From IMG/VR virus record IMGVR_UViG_3300036830_000204, positions 1-33,023 of that record: DNA of 33,023 nucleotides. One strand, 5' to 3'. This document shows positions 7,411 through 15,516 of this stretch, one piece after another. The translations under genes and the position numbers were made by a program. The stretch comes from a virus. The notes beneath the pieces were generated by a model that did not search any database, was not told the DNA's origin, and saw nothing but the letters and a program-made list of their open reading frames with translations. Every line of letters begins with the position of its first letter. The stretch's first letter is position 1.

Positions 7411-9288
7411 ATGACGCAAGTTTTTACATTAGAGCCAAATCCGCATTGGGTGATTATTGATAATTTCTCAAAGTTACCAAATGGTGCTGCGATCTATACT
7501 TATCGTTCATTAAATCCAACTGAATTTAAACCCGCTTTCCAAGATGCAGGTGGTACGATTCCTTATGGGCAACCCATTGTTGGTTTTGGCAATGGAACTA
7601 TGCCACCTATTTTTTGGGAGTTTGATGATACCGCTCCCGAAGAAACCTATTACATCCAAGTTTGGAGCGCTCCTCAAGATGCTGGTGGTGTCTTCCTGTG
7701 GGACTTTGATGGATTATCAGGTGGAACAGGTGGTGGGGGCGGAACGATTATCACTAATAATGATGTTGAGAATTTGGTTGTTAATGGTCAATTTTATCGT
7801 AATGCAGGGGATCAAGTTGGCGCACCTTCTATTGCGACACAAATCACTCTCGCTCCTAGCAATAATGCAGGAATAGGCGGATATGCTAATAGCGTAAATG
7901 ATGGGGCACCTGCGCCTGATATCATTTTTGCGAAAAACAATCAAACTGATAGTGACAATATTAATTTTGTTACTGTTACACCAATTGGAAGTGCGAATAT
8001 CGCTCCTAATCCTACACCTCAAATATTTGTGAGATACAACTGTACAGTTGGTGGAACAGGTCAGACTTACAAATACATTCAATTTCCAATTGTGAAAGGA
8101 TTACAGAATTTAAGTGGTTCAACAATTAGCGTTCAGATGTATGCAAAATTAAATTCAGGTAACACAACTGATGTCACCATGTCATTGCGCCAATTCTTTG
8201 GTAATGGTGGTTCACCCTCTGCCGATGTTGTCACTCCGATTGGTGGTGGCCCAATAAATTTAATCTTAAATACATGGACAAAAATTGTTATCAATTCACA
8301 AGTCATCCCAAGTATTGCTGGAAAAACATTGGGTCAATGTGGAAATGATGCGTTATTCATGCAAATTAATTTTCCCTTGTCCAATGCAATTAATTTAGAT
8401 TTTATTCTTCCTTCAATGTATTTAGGTGCACTTACTTCTAATTTTGATTTCCATACATTGGATCAAGTAGATTCAATTGTTAATTCGCCACGCACTGGTG
8501 ATGTTAGGACTTCAATTGCAAGTTATATATTAGGATGGGTGCCAATGAACAATGGCACGATTGGTAATGCATCTTCTGGTGCAACTGCACGTGCTAATCA
8601 AGATACCTTCCAGTTATTCGATCTTATATGGCGTAATTTCCAAGCCAACCAAGGCTTAGCCCCTATGTTTAACGGGACAACGCCAATTGCATATGGCGCA
8701 GATTCAGTAACGGATTTTACTGCCAATCGTAAATTATCACTTACTAAAAACTTAGGTAGAGTCATGGCGGGCGCATTGCCTGTAGTTGCCAGCCAAGCTT
8801 TCACTAGAAGTGGTAATTTATTACAAGTTACTAGCAGTGATGGGTTTTATACAGGAATGGCGGTAAAGGTTTCTGGTGGTGGATTGCCATCTCCATTAGT
8901 TGCAGGAACTATCTATTTTGCAATAGTGATAGATGCTACTAATATTTCACTGGCGACAAACACTGCAAATGCATTAGCTGGTACTGCAATTACATTAACA
9001 ACGGCAGGAACAGGTACATTAACCTCAAACATTCCTGAGACATTAGGTAATTTCATTGGTGAAGAAGTACATCTTCAAGCCACAAATGAAGTAGGAGTTC
9101 ATGCCCATACTACCCAAGCCGGATTTTTTGTGTTGGATGGCGATCCTGGAGATGTATCATTGCCAGGCGGTGGTACAAATACTTCACGTACAAGGAATAG
9201 TACCGCAAATAATCAATCTGCGGCTTCTCAGGTACCAATGAATATTATGCAACCAACTGTTTATATGAATGTGTTCATTAAGCTATAA
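7411..9288 (+). CDS. Tail fibre protein with collar-like C-terminal domain
   Basis: A 625-residue beta-rich protein. Its N-terminal ~100 residues (FTLEPNPHWVIIDNFSKLPN...YYIQVWSAPQDAGG) are probably the virion-attachment region, followed by a glycine hinge (GGTGGGGGT, about residues 105-113). The middle resembles a carbohydrate-binding-like beta sandwich. At residues ~464-540 lies the shared LPSPLVAGTIYFAI module. The C-terminus (GEEVHLQATNEVGVHAHT with an HAH motif, ending MQPTVYMNVFIKL) is typical of phage tail-collar/fibre tips, where a histidine motif often coordinates metal. The next three fibre genes follow on the same strand. Confidence 0.8.
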   Translation: MTQVFTLEPNPHWVIIDNFSKLPNGAAIYTYRSLNPTEFKPAFQDAGGTIPYGQPIVGFGNGTMPPIFWEFDDTAPEETYYIQVWSAPQDAGGVFLWDFDGLSGGTGGGGGTIITNNDVENLVVNGQFYRNAGDQVGAPSIATQITLAPSNNAGIGGYANSVNDGAPAPDIIFAKNNQTDSDNINFVTVTPIGSANIAPNPTPQIFVRYNCTVGGTGQTYKYIQFPIVKGLQNLSGSTISVQMYAKLNSGNTTDVTMSLRQFFGNGGSPSADVVTPIGGGPINLILNTWTKIVINSQVIPSIAGKTLGQCGNDALFMQINFPLSNAINLDFILPSMYLGALTSNFDFHTLDQVDSIVNSPRTGDVRTSIASYILGWVPMNNGTIGNASSGATARANQDTFQLFDLIWRNFQANQGLAPMFNGTTPIAYGADSVTDFTANRKLSLTKNLGRVMAGALPVVASQAFTRSGNLLQVTSSDGFYTGMAVKVSGGGLPSPLVAGTIYFAIVIDATNISLATNTANALAGTAITLTTAGTGTLTSNIPETLGNFIGEEVHLQATNEVGVHAHTTQAGFFVLDGDPGDVSLPGGGTNTSRTRNSTANNQSAASQVPMNIMQPTVYMNVFIKL

Positions 9289-9310
9289 TCGGTACGTTAA
9301 CAAATGGAAT

Positions 9311-9322
9311 TTGTGATCACAA
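9311..9322. repeat. 12-bp perfect palindrome before the second fibre gene
   Basis: TTGTGATCACAA is its own reverse complement and lies 20 bases upstream of the ATG at 9342. It is flanked by AAT/TTT, which lengthens the imperfect dyad. It resembles abutted CRP half-sites but lacks the 6-base spacer a CRP site needs. It may be a regulator site or a weak RNA hairpin. Confidence 0.4.
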
Positions 9323-9341
9323 TTTAAAAGGAACTTAACTC

Positions 9342-10406
9342 ATGAGCTTTCAACAATATAATGTTTACCCTGCCTTAACTCCTGTACGACTCGTAGCGAC
9401 GACAAACCAAGCAGGTACCTATTACAATGGCCCTTTAAATAATGGCGTAAAAGCTACATTCACTTATGCTACAGGCGCTTTGACGATTGATAGCGTGGCA
9501 GTAGAAGTAGGAGATAGTGTCGCATTGGTAGGTCAAACTAATGATAACGAAAATGGTATCTATGTTTGTACTCAAGCTGGTGCAACTGGCGTATCTGCAA
9601 TCCTCCAGCGTCGTGGGGATATGCAATGTATCGAACAATTGAAAGCAGGTCTTTGGACATCTGTTGGTGCTGGTACCGTAAGTGCAGGTTCCATATTCGT
9701 AGTGGCTGAACCTCTCCCAGCTATTTTCGGTGTGGACGATCTTATATTAACAGCAGCAATTCCAGCAGGTTCAGGAACTGCGGCAGCCAAAGCGGCATCA
9801 GATAATGCACAGCCAACGGTTGCCTCTGTTGATGGCGCAACGACTGCGAACGCATTAGCCGTATTTGCTGATACCGCTGGTACAGTCAAAGATGCTGATG
9901 CTCCTGTCACCTTAGGCCAAAATCTGGCAATCACTGGTACATTAATTGTATCTGGCGCAATTTCTTCTACTGCTGGAAACATTACCTCTGGTTCATCAGG
10001 TGACGCTGGTACTTTCATCTCTTTCCCAGCAACTGCTGCTAACGGAACATTCATCTTCGCTGCTGCTAATGCTGGTGGCGCGTTCAATACGACCATTAGT
10101 AATGGCACGATGGCTCAAAGCACTGTCTACACGATTGCTGATATCGGAGCTGCTACGGGTGGTATTCCTGTTGCAACCGGTGCAGTAAGAATGAAGATGG
10201 TAGCTGATGCGGCTGCGGCTGGTGGTTCTGCGACACAAAACATCGTAGATGCTTTCTGTACGGCTGCGAGCGTGGTATTAGCTGTATGGCAAACCCAGAC
10301 CAATCCTGCTGTGATTCAACGTGTTGTCCCAGGCGCTGGTTCCTTCGATATCATTTCAGATGTCGATGCAGGCGCAGGTACTGTTAATTATGTAATTATG
10401 AAGTAA
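9342..10406 (+). CDS. Fibre/adhesin virion protein
   Basis: A 354-residue, alanine/threonine/glycine-rich beta protein. Residues ~14-130 form a module common in phage fibres: VRLVATTNQAGTYYNGPLNN, then LTIDSVAVEVGDSVALVGQT, then NENGIYVCTQAG and an ILQRRGDM strand. The same module occurs in the fibre at 12726 (residues ~101-229), in the form ...RILVKNQTLTEHNGVYVLTT.... The central region is Ala/Thr-rich with low-complexity turns. The C-terminus (FDIISDVDAGAGTVNYVIMK) is a short beta segment. No enzymatic motif is visible. It could be a capsid decoration or side-fibre protein rather than the receptor-binding fibre. Start ATG behind AAAAGGAA. Confidence 0.72.
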   Translation: MSFQQYNVYPALTPVRLVATTNQAGTYYNGPLNNGVKATFTYATGALTIDSVAVEVGDSVALVGQTNDNENGIYVCTQAGATGVSAILQRRGDMQCIEQLKAGLWTSVGAGTVSAGSIFVVAEPLPAIFGVDDLILTAAIPAGSGTAAAKAASDNAQPTVASVDGATTANALAVFADTAGTVKDADAPVTLGQNLAITGTLIVSGAISSTAGNITSGSSGDAGTFISFPATAANGTFIFAAANAGGAFNTTISNGTMAQSTVYTIADIGAATGGIPVATGAVRMKMVADAAAAGGSATQNIVDAFCTAASVVLAVWQTQTNPAVIQRVVPGAGSFDIISDVDAGAGTVNYVIMK

Positions 10407-10413
10407 TGAAATA

Positions 10414-10438
10414 AGGGGAGGACATGAAGTTCTCCCTT
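10414..10438 (+). terminator. Possible weak terminator or attenuator hairpin
   Basis: A 9-bp stem with two G-T pairs (414-422 with 430-438 of this kilobase, core GGGAGGA / TTCTCCC) has a 7-base loop and is followed by TTAATTAAA. The tail is only moderately T-rich, so termination may be partial, which could lower expression of the following fibre genes. Confidence 0.4.
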
Positions 10439-10473
10439 AATTAAAGGCTCAACCAAATGATAAGGAAATCATT

Positions 10474-10794
10474 ATGGCAACTCCTAATGTCAATATTCCT
10501 CCTTTAGATCCTAATCTTTATACCGCCCAGGTTCGTACTTTGGGTGGCCCGGCTCGAACTGGCACCGTTACCTATGATACCGGTTTTACCAATTCGACTA
10601 CTCCTGCTGGTGTTTTTGAATTTTCTCGATGGATCTATGTTGGTGTAACAGGTGATCTTGCTTATACAAAATGGGATGGCACAACTGAAATACTTCCTAA
10701 TTTAGCGGCTGGCATCTGGCATCCTATTTATGCTAAGAACATTTTGACCGCAGGATCAACAATTGCTGCCAATATGTTGAGATGGGGTAGTTAA
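10474..10794 (+). CDS. Spike-base-like small virion protein
   Basis: A 106-residue protein. The central pattern FSRWIYVGVTGDLAYTKWDG, then LPNLAAGIWHPIYAKNIL and a short Thr/Ala strand, resembles small phage and gene-transfer-agent spike-base proteins ('ralyVGtaGdv-v-----g---f-nvpaG-i-Pv----v---gTtA'). These sit at the base of receptor-binding spikes. The match is by pattern memory, so moderate confidence only. It is preceded by AAGGAAA and overlaps the next small gene by one base (TAATG). Confidence 0.62.
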   Translation: MATPNVNIPPLDPNLYTAQVRTLGGPARTGTVTYDTGFTNSTTPAGVFEFSRWIYVGVTGDLAYTKWDGTTEILPNLAAGIWHPIYAKNILTAGSTIAANMLRWGS

Positions 10795-10943
10795 TGTCCT
10801 ATTTCTTAGGAAGCATTCCCATTATGTATTATCCCTTGGCTGCGGAAGAAGTTCCTTTTCCTCCTCATGGGTTTTTATTGATTACGGATGGATCGGATTT
10901 TTTGATGTCTGATAACACTCCTCTTCTGACAGCAGGCGCATAA
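10794..10943 (+). CDS. Small hypothetical virion-cluster protein (49 aa)
   Basis: A 49-residue open frame beginning at the ATG that overlaps the previous stop (TAATG) and ending 2 bases before the next ATG. The sequence opens MSYFLGSIPIMYYPLAAEEV and ends TPLLTAGA. The tight coupling on both sides and the absence of any other gene here support it being translated. It is unrecognised. The aromatic/proline-rich start and the GFLLITDGSDFLM segment may be an adaptor strand associated with the neighbouring spike-base-like and fibre proteins. Confidence 0.6.
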   Translation: MSYFLGSIPIMYYPLAAEEVPFPPHGFLLITDGSDFLMSDNTPLLTAGA

Positions 10944-10945
10944 CT

Positions 10946-12694
10946 ATGTCATTAACATTAGAGCAAATATATGCGTTAAATCCATCGACAACGGTAAATA
11001 ACACTGACTTATTTTATCTGGTTCAGTCTCCTTATACGCCTGGCTCTGATTCTGCGATCCTTGGTTTAGATTTAAAAACTGCATTCGGTGCAGGTACAGT
11101 CACCTCAATTACAGCAGGGACTGGCTTAACTGGTGGCACAATTACCACATCTGGAATAATAGCATTAGCTGTTCCCGTGACAGCCGCAAATGGTGGTACA
11201 GGAATTGTTAATCCTGGAACCATTACGGTTGGTGCCAATTTTGCAATGTCAGGGGCATTTGCCTTTACAGGTACATTGACTGGTATTACAACCGTCACCT
11301 TTCCAACCACAGGAACACTCGCAACTACTAGCCAATTACCAACTCCGGCTGCTTTAACTCGAGTTGATGATACGAATGTCACGCTTACTTTAGGTGGCAC
11401 TCCAGCCACATCATTGCTCCAGGCTGTATCTTTAACATTGGGGTGGTCTGGAACCTTAGCTGGAACAAGAGGAGGCACAGGCGTTAATAATGGCGCCAAT
11501 ACGGCGACTTATGCAGGTAATCTTAATTTTGCTGGTTCCTTTACTACATCTGGTGCCTTTGCGGTTACCCAAACTTATACAGGCATAACAAATGTTACCT
11601 TTCCTACATCCGGAACATTGGCTACTACCTCTCAATTATTGACTTCACCTTTGACAACTAAGGGTGACATATGGGTTTATTCTACAACAAATGATCGATT
11701 ACCCGTTGCAACTGGCGATGGGAAAATTCTACAAGTGAGTTCGGGTGCTTCAACCGGACTTGCTTATTCAACTCCTACTTATCCAAGCGTAAGCGGTACT
11801 TCGGGAAAATTTTTAATCTCAGATGGGACTAATAATGTTTATTCAACATCAACTATTCCAACAAGTGCAGGTGCGACTGCTAATAAAGTTTTATTAAGTG
11901 ATGGTACGAATTATGTATTATCAACTCCCACATTCCCTAATGCATCCGCTTCCTCTGGAAAATTTATACGATCAGATGGGACTAATTGGATAGCATCAAC
12001 GCCAACATTACCAACGAGCGCCGGTTCTGCAGGTACAATACTTCGATCTGATGGAACTAATTTTTTAAGTTCTACATCAACCTTTGCAGACACTTATAGT
12101 GCAAGCACATTACTTTATTCAAATGGTGCAAATACTGTTACGGGATTAGCAACAGCCAATAATGGCATATTAGTGACAAATGGTAGCGGTGTTCCAAGTA
12201 TTGGTAATACAGTTGGTGCTGGCCTTACGATGCCTAGCATTACTTTTAATTCAACTACTGGCATAGTGGGAACAACCACTAATGATAATGCTGCGGCAGG
12301 TAGTGTTGGAGAAATAATTAATTCAGGTTTTGTAATTAATGTTGCTATGACAAGTGCTGTTTCTAAAACTATTACTAGTATTAGCTTAACAGCAGGTGAC
12401 TGGGATGTTCATGGTTTATTTCAAACAGCTGTTAATGTAGCAACAACACAAAGTTTTGTGACTGCTGGTATTAGCACTACTAACAATACACTTCCAACAC
12501 CATCAGATATTGCTACGACAGGAATTGTGACACTTCCTTATGCTGCATTAACTGGATTTAGTGTGGCTGCGCCTCTTCAGGTTGCAAGATTATCTTTGGC
12601 TTCTACCACAACAGTTTATTTGGTTGCGCAGGTTGTTTATGGTGTTAATACATTAACAGGTTCCGGAATAATATGGGCACGAAGAGCAAGATAA
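10946..12694 (+). CDS. Long repetitive tail fibre with GDWDV-type C-terminal domain
   Basis: A 582-residue Thr/Ser/Gly-rich fibre. The N-terminus (SLTLEQIYALNPSTTVNNTD) is probably the attachment region. Two copies of a ~35-residue unit (SGAFAFTGTLTGITTVTFP...GTLATTSQL at ~102-131, and again at ~202-231) are followed by four ~25-residue units centred on SDGTN at about residues 292, 318, 343 and 368, each ending in STPTFP-like turns. This is typical of a trimeric beta fibre shaft. The C-terminal ~130 residues (from VGEIINSG, with SLTAGDWDVHG, then STTTVYLVAQ, ending GIIWARRAR) match the end of the next fibre and are the likely receptor-binding tip. The start follows the previous stop by two bases and has a weak ribosome site, which suggests coupling. 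Confidence 0.82.
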   Translation: MSLTLEQIYALNPSTTVNNTDLFYLVQSPYTPGSDSAILGLDLKTAFGAGTVTSITAGTGLTGGTITTSGIIALAVPVTAANGGTGIVNPGTITVGANFAMSGAFAFTGTLTGITTVTFPTTGTLATTSQLPTPAALTRVDDTNVTLTLGGTPATSLLQAVSLTLGWSGTLAGTRGGTGVNNGANTATYAGNLNFAGSFTTSGAFAVTQTYTGITNVTFPTSGTLATTSQLLTSPLTTKGDIWVYSTTNDRLPVATGDGKILQVSSGASTGLAYSTPTYPSVSGTSGKFLISDGTNNVYSTSTIPTSAGATANKVLLSDGTNYVLSTPTFPNASASSGKFIRSDGTNWIASTPTLPTSAGSAGTILRSDGTNFLSSTSTFADTYSASTLLYSNGANTVTGLATANNGILVTNGSGVPSIGNTVGAGLTMPSITFNSTTGIVGTTTNDNAAAGSVGEIINSGFVINVAMTSAVSKTITSISLTAGDWDVHGLFQTAVNVATTQSFVTAGISTTNNTLPTPSDIATTGIVTLPYAALTGFSVAAPLQVARLSLASTTTVYLVAQVVYGVNTLTGSGIIWARRAR

Positions 12695-12725
12695 TTAGAA
12701 ATTATTAATTTATAAGGATTTGATC

Positions 12726-14201
12726 ATGGCTGGAGTGAAAATATCAGGATTGCCACTTGTTCCTTCTGCACAATTAACAGATTTTCTTCCTATAGTTCAA
12801 TCAGCAACTACTCAAAAAGAAACATTACAACAAATCCTTACTTTATTTAATTCTAATATTCAATTATTAAGCGCAGCTCAAGTATCAGGATTACCTGCAA
12901 CACTCAATGGACTATTGCCTTTATCGGGTGGCACTATGACCGGTCCATTAATCTTAAGTGGCACCCCTGTATTACCGCTGGAAGCTGCTACTAAAGCTTA
13001 TGCTGATTCCATTGCTGCAGGCTTTACTGTCATACTTGCAGCTGATGCAGGGACAACCGCTAATCTTAATGTTACTCAAGCCGGAGCGGGAATAGGGGCT
13101 ACTTTAACTGATGCATCGGGCACGTTTGCCGCCTTTAGTGTAGATGGTATCAGTCCTTCGTTAAACAGTCGTATATTGGTTAAAAATCAAACATTAACCG
13201 AACATAATGGTGTATATGTTTTAACCACTAATGGCGATGGTGTGTCTGTTCCTTATGTTTTAACCCGATCAACAGATTATGATACCGCGCTAGAAATTAA
13301 ACCTGGAACCTTAGTGGCTGTTAATAATGGTACAGTAAACGCTAATACGTCTTGGTTGGAAACGGCAACCGTCGTAACAGTTGATACTGATCCTGTTTTA
13401 TTCAGCCAATTTACTTTTTCTCCTGGATCATTTTTTTTAATATCAAATAATTTATCAGAAGGTGTACAAGCCACTAAATTGGTTAATTTAGGATTAGGCA
13501 CACCTACTGGCACTGGTAATGTAGTATTACAAACCTCTCCTACTTTAATCACGCCTGTGTTGGGCAATGCCGAAGCAGATACTTTACAGTTAAATAATGC
13601 TAGCGGAATATTAGATATCAATGGCAATATTCTATTAGCGATTAACCCCATACCCGTATCAGTCAATTATTTATCCATCAATAATCAAGTCACTGGATTT
13701 CCGCCTGGATTTATTGCAGCCGGAACCGATGCTGATATAGGGATTATTTTATTTTCCAAAGGAACAAGTGGCATTTATCTCAAAGGTTTTAGAGATGGAA
13801 GTGCTGCCCAAACTGATTATGTAGGAGAAACTTTATCAAGTGTTGTAACTCAAGGCAGTCCCGTAGTACAAATCCGTAATACAGCAATTAATGTAACAAG
13901 TATTTCATTATCTCCTGGTGATTGGGATGTATGGGGAAATGCAACTATTGTTACATCAGGAACTACTCCAAATGGGTTTTTCTCATGGATTAGTACTATT
14001 TCGGCTACTTTGCCTAGCATGGAGCTTAGATCAGGAATAAACTTAGCGAGTGGATCAATTGCTAATGGTACAGGAATAACTGCATCCACTATACGTGTAA
14101 ATGTTAGCAGTACCACAACTGTATATCTTGGTAGTTATTTAACAAATTCTTCTGGTAATGGAACTGTTTGTGGTCAGTTATATGCAAGAAGAAGAAGATA
14201 G
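12726..14201 (+). CDS. Tail fibre with shared adhesin module and GDWDV-type tip
   Basis: A 491-residue fibre. ATG 12726 is chosen over an upstream TTG because AAGGA lies 8 bases before it. Near the N-terminus is a classic fibre repeat (LPLSGGTMTGPLILSGTP, then LEAATKAYAD, about residues 64-95). Residues ~101-229 form the same module as the protein at 9342 (RILVKNQTLTEHNGVYVLTT, then PYVLTRSTDYDTALEIKPGT). The C-terminal ~127 residues, from VGETLSSVV through SLSPGDWDVWG and SSTTTVYL to YARRRR, match the tip of the preceding fibre. The two fibres therefore share an end but differ in shaft, as expected for alternative or paired receptor-binding proteins. Confidence 0.83.
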   Translation: MAGVKISGLPLVPSAQLTDFLPIVQSATTQKETLQQILTLFNSNIQLLSAAQVSGLPATLNGLLPLSGGTMTGPLILSGTPVLPLEAATKAYADSIAAGFTVILAADAGTTANLNVTQAGAGIGATLTDASGTFAAFSVDGISPSLNSRILVKNQTLTEHNGVYVLTTNGDGVSVPYVLTRSTDYDTALEIKPGTLVAVNNGTVNANTSWLETATVVTVDTDPVLFSQFTFSPGSFFLISNNLSEGVQATKLVNLGLGTPTGTGNVVLQTSPTLITPVLGNAEADTLQLNNASGILDINGNILLAINPIPVSVNYLSINNQVTGFPPGFIAAGTDADIGIILFSKGTSGIYLKGFRDGSAAQTDYVGETLSSVVTQGSPVVQIRNTAINVTSISLSPGDWDVWGNATIVTSGTTPNGFFSWISTISATLPSMELRSGINLASGSIANGTGITASTIRVNVSSTTTVYLGSYLTNSSGNGTVCGQLYARRRR

Positions 14202-14228
14202 TGTTATTAATTTTTAAGGAAAATATTT

Positions 14229-14435
14229 ATGTCAAATGAAATTATTGAAAATCTTAATTTTGAAAAAGTAGCATTAAATGATTCTTATATTGTTGCCCTT
14301 CAACAAATTCTTGAGCTTAGAAAAATAATATTAACGAAAAATAAAATGATTGAAGAACTTAATGCAAATATTAAAGAATTATTGACATGGAAAAATTTGC
14401 ATCAAGATAATATACCTAATGATTCAAGTAGTTAA
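14229..14435 (+). CDS. Small coiled-coil protein at the end of the fibre block
   Basis: A 68-residue acidic/lysine-rich protein, ATG behind TAAGGAAAA. A heptad-like helix runs from IVALQQILELRKIILTKNKM to IEELNANIKELLTWKNLHQ. It could be a fibre chaperone or trimeric adaptor. It has no membrane segment, so it is not a spanin. Its function is unknown. Confidence 0.65.
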   Translation: MSNEIIENLNFEKVALNDSYIVALQQILELRKIILTKNKMIEELNANIKELLTWKNLHQDNIPNDSSS

Positions 14436-14439
14436 CCTT

Positions 14440-14607
14440 TTAACGAATAAACATCTTTTTGGGTTTTATCTTTTTTGATTGATGTCCAAAAGATTTAGCA
14501 ATATCAATGGCCATCTGTGTAGCTTTACGCTCATGATGGCCAGTATATTTAATTTCTCTCATTGGCTTTGGTACCAATGGCCTACTCTTACCTAATATCA
14601 CACCCAT
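14440..14607 (-). CDS. Small basic hypothetical protein, opposite strand within the late region (55 aa)
   Basis: A 55-residue open frame on the minus strand: it begins MGVILGKSRPLVPKPMREIK and ends KPKKMFIR. The ATG (14607-14605) has AAAGG 6 bases upstream on the minus strand. The middle (YTGHHERKATQMAIDIAKSF) followed by a lysine-rich tail resembles the 'mhe-k-kQaiAiA-s-a-k' small basic phage proteins (compare the one at 27443). Such proteins could bind nucleic acid. It lies between two plus-strand genes, so it is transcribed against the late unit. Confidence 0.55.
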   Translation of the reverse strand: MGVILGKSRPLVPKPMREIKYTGHHERKATQMAIDIAKSFGHQSKKIKPKKMFIR

Positions 14608-14689
14608 AGATTACCTTTAATTATTTGACCAAATAAATTAAAATGATGATGTTTTCTTATTCACTTTCATTCAATAAGGATATTATACA

Positions 14690-14818
14690 ATGAAAAAAGA
14701 TAAATCTAAACATACTAAAAAATCTGCTAAGCACATGAAGAAAGAAAGCCCTAAACATGAAAAAGATGAAAAGAAAGAAATTAAAAAGTTATCTAAAATG
14801 CATAAAATGAAATATTAG
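14690..14818 (+). CDS. Very small lysine-rich protein (42 aa)
   Basis: A 42-residue protein, over 40% lysine, opening MKKDKSKHTKKSAKHMKKES. ATG 14690 has AAGGA 9 bases upstream, and a good terminator follows the stop directly. Such extreme basic composition suggests binding to DNA or RNA or to an acidic partner. No family is recognised. Confidence 0.6.
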   Translation: MKKDKSKHTKKSAKHMKKESPKHEKDEKKEIKKLSKMHKMKY

Positions 14819-14824
14819 TTGATA

Positions 14825-14857
14825 ACCGCTATTATTCATTGATAGCGGTCATTTTTA
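14825..14857 (+). terminator. Rho-independent terminator of the late region
   Basis: A perfect 8-bp stem (ACCGCTAT 14825-14832 with ATAGCGGT 14842-14849) has a 9-base loop and is followed by CATTTTTATTT. It follows the small lysine-rich gene and separates the rightward late genes from the convergent leftward genes. In the other direction the hairpin lacks a T-run. Confidence 0.82.
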
Positions 14858-14882
14858 TTTACATCTAATTTATAAAATAAAT

Positions 14883-15107
14883 TCATTGTTGAAATTTTTT
14901 TATCTGCTTAATACATTGATCACGTAATATCTCACCATGTAAATGCATTACATAACAACATTGTGCACGCGGATGTTGAGCAAATGTTTTATGGCATCTT
15001 TCGCATTCAATAATGGATTTTGAAATAATTAAACCTTCTGATGAGGTTTCAGTTGTAGTTGAAATAGAATTATGAAAACAAAATAACTGCTTTAATCGAG
15101 TTAACAT
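14883..15107 (-). CDS. Small zinc-ribbon-like protein
   Basis: A 74-residue basic protein, last gene of the leftward unit. It has cysteine/histidine pairs CFH near residues 10-12 and CERCHKTF at about 36-43, then HPRAQCCYVMHLH. The arrangement suggests a zinc knuckle, broadly like short phage proteins of the DUF1660 kind, but the spacing is not standard. Its start overlaps the previous stop by one base (TAATG). Confidence 0.6.
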   Translation of the reverse strand: MLTRLKQLFCFHNSISTTTETSSEGLIISKSIIECERCHKTFAQHPRAQCCYVMHLHGEILRDQCIKQIKKFQQ

Positions 15108-15391
15108 TATTTATTATCCGTAAATTCAATATCGGTAATCATGGGTTGTTTAGAAATAAATTCAATTATTGAATCAATAAATGAATTTACTTTAATTTCT
15201 ATTTCATTATTTCCTTCTGATGTTATTTTCATTAATTGAAATGCACATGTCAGATTTGCACTTAATATTAAATTAATTAAATCACTCGTATCTTCTTCTT
15301 TATCGGATAATTGCTTTAATAAGAATAAATATGATGTTTTGATTAATTCTTTTGATAATTCATTTGTAAGTTGTTTAAAATAATCATTCAT
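15107..15391 (-). CDS. Hypothetical helical protein
   Basis: A 94-residue, mostly helical, acidic protein opening MNDYFKQLTNELSKELIKTS and containing LINLILSANLTCAFQLMKIT. No motif is recognised. It is coupled at both ends: its ATG overlaps the stop of the zinc-ribbon gene upstream, and its stop overlaps the ATG of the next gene. It resembles the protein at 15513 in length and helical layout, so the two may be distant paralogues. Confidence 0.65.
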   Translation of the reverse strand: MNDYFKQLTNELSKELIKTSYLFLLKQLSDKEEDTSDLINLILSANLTCAFQLMKITSEGNNEIEIKVNSFIDSIIEFISKQPMITDIEFTDNK

Positions 15392-15516
15392 TAATAATAT
15401 CTCTTAAATAGTAATTTACATTTCATGCAACTAAAGTTCCCAGATGCAAAATTAAATTTGACTTTTTCTGATTTACAACCGGGACAAATAGTTTTTAGTT
15501 TAACTTTTCTGTTCAA
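15391..15516 (-). CDS. Very small zinc-ribbon protein, TTG start (41 aa)
   Basis: A 41-residue frame with two clean CxxC knuckles: TICPGCKSEKVKFNF, then GNFSCMKCKLLFKRYY. The TTG start (15516-15514) overlaps the stop of the upstream gene and has AGGAAAG a few bases before it. Its stop overlaps the next ATG (TAATG). The coupling on both sides and the knuckle spacing support a real gene. It is probably a nucleic-acid-binding or regulatory ribbon; partner unknown. Confidence 0.68.
   Translation of the reverse strand: MNRKVKLKTICPGCKSEKVKFNFASGNFSCMKCKLLFKRYY

Noticed and set aside
9311-9322. CRP binding site
   Set aside because: The TGTGA and TCACA halves abut, whereas CRP needs six bases between them.
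9572-10108. Long minus-strand open frame opposite the 9342 virion gene
   Set aside because: It mirrors an Ala/Thr-rich coding gene, has no ribosome site, and its low-complexity sequence is what the opposite strand of such a gene gives.
11032-11499. Minus-strand open frame opposite the 10946 fibre
   Set aside because: Val/Pro-rich shadow of a Thr/Gly-rich fibre; no start signal and in a unit transcribed the other way.
13277-13666. Minus-strand open frame opposite the 12726 fibre
   Set aside because: Shadow of the real fibre, no ribosome site, no recognisable domain.
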